NCBI GenBank assembly: GCA_025924435.1
Contig: JAICIL010000227.1
Location: forward strand, 1-7,342
Source of the DNA: Chloroflexia bacterium
GTDB taxonomy: Bacteria; Chloroflexota; Chloroflexia; Thermomicrobiales; JALYUS01
Length of the DNA stretch: 7,342 nucleotides
Direction: 5' to 3'
The notes beneath the pieces were generated by a model, which was not told where the DNA came from, searched no databases, and worked only from the letters and a program-made list of their open reading frames with translations. Below are positions 6,094-7,342 of the stretch, one piece after another; the stretch's first letter is position 1, and each line of letters begins with the position of its first letter. Position numbers and translations under genes: made by a program.

Positions 6094-6099
6094 AGGGAG
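6094..6099 (+). promoter_or_regulatory. Shine-Dalgarno for the sugar isomerase gene
   Basis: AGGGAG lies 8 nt before the ATG at 6108. It decides that start over upstream in-frame TTG/ATG codons (from 6033), whose products would carry a leader unlike the family and would overlap the promoter region. Confidence 0.7.
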
Positions 6100-6107
6100 C
6101 CAACCCT

Positions 6108-7070
6108 ATGAAAATCGGGATCTTCGACCCGCTCTTTGCCAGCCAGCCGATTGAAGAGATGCTCGATTTCGTCGCCGAGGCGGGCTGTACCGCCGTGGAG
6201 ATCGGCACCGGGCGCTACCCCGGCACGCCGCACATTGACGTGGACACCCTGCTCACGGACGACGGCAAGGTGCGGGAGTACAAGGCGCTCTTCACGTCGC
6301 GCGGGCTGGAAATCTCCGCCCTCTCCTGCCACGGCAACCCGCTGCACCCGAACAAGGAGCAGGCGCGCACCAGCGACGCGATCTTCCGCAAAACGGCGGC
6401 GCTCGCCCAGAAACTGGACCTGCAAACGATCGTCTGTTTCTCCGGCTGCCCCGGCGACTCGGAAGGCTCGAAATACCCGAACTGGGTGACCTGCCCCTGG
6501 CCGCCGGACTTCCTCGAAATCCTCGACTGGCAGTGGAACACCGTCGCCATCCCCTACTGGCGGGATGCCGGCGCATATGCCGAGCAGCACGGCGTGCGCG
6601 TCGCCTTCGAGATGCACCCCGGCTTCATCTGCTACAACCCGGAGACGATGCGCAAGATGAGCGCCGCCGTCGGCCCGGTGATCGGCGCGAATGTGGACCC
6701 GTCCCATCTCTTCTGGCAGGGGATTGATCCCTGCCAGGCGCTGCGCTATCTGAAAGACATCGTCTATTACGTCCATGCGAAGGATACCGCGATCAACCCG
6801 TACAATGTCGCGACGAACGGCGTGCTCGACGCGAAGCACTACTCGGACATCCCGAACCGCGCGTGGATTTTCCGCTCCGTCGGCTACGGCCATGACCTGC
6901 TCTTCTGGCGTCAGTTCGTCTCGACGCTGCGGGAAATCGGCTTCGACGGTGCCCTCTCCATCGAGCACGAGGACGCCCTCGCCTCCCCGAACGAGGGTTT
7001 TTTGAAGGCGGTCGGCACGTTGAAGGACGCGATCTTCACGGAAAGCCCCGGCGGGATGTGGTGGGCGTAA
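6108..7070 (+). CDS. Sugar phosphate isomerase/epimerase (AP endonuclease 2-like TIM barrel)
   Basis: The 320-residue protein starts MKIGIFDPLF and matches the xylose-isomerase-like TIM-barrel family, which contains isomerases and epimerases of sugars, ketoses and inositols (IolE/IolI-like). It spans one whole barrel. Likely metal ligands, by analogy with ketose 3-epimerases, are Glu168 (VAFEMHPGF), Asp197 (NVDPSHL), His223 (VHAKD) and Glu286 (SIEHED). ALSCHGNPLHP (71-81) is the usual loop with a substrate-contacting histidine. There is no signal peptide, so it is expected in the cytoplasm. The exact substrate cannot be read from the sequence and no transporter or kinase neighbour helps. It is transcribed divergently from dprA and stops 3 bp before the repeat at 7074. 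Fold-level assignment is firm; reaction is open. Confidence 0.88.
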   Translation: MKIGIFDPLFASQPIEEMLDFVAEAGCTAVEIGTGRYPGTPHIDVDTLLTDDGKVREYKALFTSRGLEISALSCHGNPLHPNKEQARTSDAIFRKTAALAQKLDLQTIVCFSGCPGDSEGSKYPNWVTCPWPPDFLEILDWQWNTVAIPYWRDAGAYAEQHGVRVAFEMHPGFICYNPETMRKMSAAVGPVIGANVDPSHLFWQGIDPCQALRYLKDIVYYVHAKDTAINPYNVATNGVLDAKHYSDIPNRAWIFRSVGYGHDLLFWRQFVSTLREIGFDGALSIEHEDALASPNEGFLKAVGTLKDAIFTESPGGMWWA

Positions 7071-7073
7071 GAA

Positions 7074-7202
7074 CCTAACCCCCCGGCCCCCTCCCCGCGA
7101 GGAGAGGGGAGTGAGCCTATCAAAAACCGGGGCGTTATGCGGACGGCTCGGATGTTCAAGAGAGTCACCCCTTCCTCGCGGGAAGGGGGCCGGGGGGTTA
7201 GG
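7074..7202. repeat. 129-bp element with 36-bp inverted ends between convergent genes
   Basis: The left end (7074-7109) and the reverse complement of the right end (7168-7202) share their first 19 bases, beginning CCTAACCCCCCGGCC, and differ only at a C/T and a single-base insertion after that. Each end itself folds: CCCCTC/GAGGGG at 7087-7092 with 7104-7109, and a perfect 8-bp stem CCCCTTCC/GGAAGGGG at 7168-7175 with 7181-7188. A 58-bp non-coding centre separates them. I see no clear target duplication. The element lies between the isomerase stop (7070) and the opposing gene's stop (7224), a position suited to a two-way transcription barrier, although T-tracts are missing. The core matches the element at 873-981. 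It looks like a REP doublet or small non-autonomous palindromic element. Confidence 0.8.
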
Positions 7203-7223
7203 TAACCTCTGGTGCTAGTCAGC

Positions 7224-7342
7224 CTAGAGGCTGAACGCGGCGATCGACAGGCGGATCCGTCCCTCATCATCGGGAGTCAGCCCGTGCCATTGCGCGAGGA
7301 CATTGAACACCGCCAGCAGCCAGCCGAGGTGTGCGCGGAACG
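7224..7342 (-). CDS. Unrecognised protein, C-terminal 38 residues only (runs off the right edge)
   Basis: The minus strand is open from the window edge to a TAG at 7226-7224. The readable C-terminus includes FRAHLGWLLAVFNVLAQ, then WHGLTPDDEGRIRLSI, and ends AAFSL. It has a hydrophobic, probably helical stretch (GWLLAVFNVLA) and an acidic turn. The codon style resembles neighbouring genes, and the stop lies shortly before the repeat at 7074-7202, as expected for a convergent gene. A small hairpin (TCAGCC/GGCTGA, 7219-7234) spans the stop codon. I do not recognise the family. It could also be a chance open frame, given its short visible length. Confidence 0.5.
   Translation of the reverse strand, partial: FRAHLGWLLAVFNVLAQWHGLTPDDEGRIRLSIAAFSL

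Noticed and set aside
5042..6154. Plus-strand open frame opposite dprA
   Set aside because: Shadow of dprA that runs through the heptamer array into the isomerase gene in the wrong frame.
5939..6208. 90-residue N-terminal extension of dprA
   Set aside because: The frame is open by chance across the heptamer array and into the isomerase gene in antisense. DprA similarity starts at about the ATG at 5938.
6006..6968. Minus-strand open frame opposite the sugar isomerase
   Set aside because: It mirrors the isomerase codons, has no domain signature and begins inside the true gene.
6995..7003. Possible -1 frameshift site (GGGTTTTTT, correctly phased) near the isomerase 3' end
   Set aside because: The shifted frame ends at 7078, only a few codons away, with no family similarity gained. 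The zero-frame C-terminus is normal, so this is probably coincidence.
7219..7234. Hairpin TCAGCC/GGCTGA as a terminator of the right-edge gene
   Set aside because: It is only 6-7 bp, spans the stop codon itself and has no following T-tract.

Overview
This is a GC-rich bacterial chromosomal segment, densely coded and apparently housekeeping in character. Minus-strand genes fill positions 1-5938: dprA, then a mannose-1-phosphate guanylyltransferase gene (manC-type), topA, hslV and the start of hslU. A divergent plus-strand gene for a TIM-barrel sugar isomerase/epimerase follows at 6108-7070. The last 39 codons of an unrecognised minus-strand gene enter from the right edge. The order dprA ... 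topA ... hslV-hslU resembles the conserved dprA-topA-trmFO-xerC-hslV-hslU cluster of Firmicutes and relatives. Here trmFO and xerC are absent from the interval and a guanylyltransferase gene sits between dprA and topA. High GC, short intergenic palindromes, the isomerase type and a possible leaderless start suggest a Chloroflexota (Thermomicrobia-like) or Armatimonadota bacterium. This is a guess from gene content and style, not a firm assignment.

Layout. 1-187 is the hslU 5' end, translationally coupled to hslV (184-786) through an ATGA overlap. 787-986 holds the likely hslV promoter and an inverted pair of GC-rich palindromes directly after the topA stop. 987-3443 is topA. 3444-3675 holds the topA promoter, an imperfect inverted repeat and a period-7 tandem array that touches the manC stop. 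3676-4737 is manC. 4738-4837 is a short spacer. 4838-5938 is dprA. 5939-6107 is the divergent dprA/isomerase intergenic region, with a two-sided GTTCGNN heptamer array and candidate promoters. 6108-7070 is the isomerase. 7074-7202 is a 129-bp element with inverted ends of about 36 bp, lying between convergent genes. 7224-7342 is the partial gene. No gene-free stretch exceeds 300 bases.

Functionally, HslV and HslU form an ATP-dependent protease, TopA relaxes negative supercoils, DprA handles incoming single-stranded DNA, and the guanylyltransferase makes GDP-mannose for glycans. The isomerase probably belongs to carbohydrate catabolism. I see no defence system, mobile-element protein, CRISPR array, tRNA or rRNA. 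The most unusual content is intergenic: two different period-7 repeat arrays and two related palindrome pairs. Three of these four begin within about 5 bp of a stop codon, and the fourth fills the divergent promoter region.
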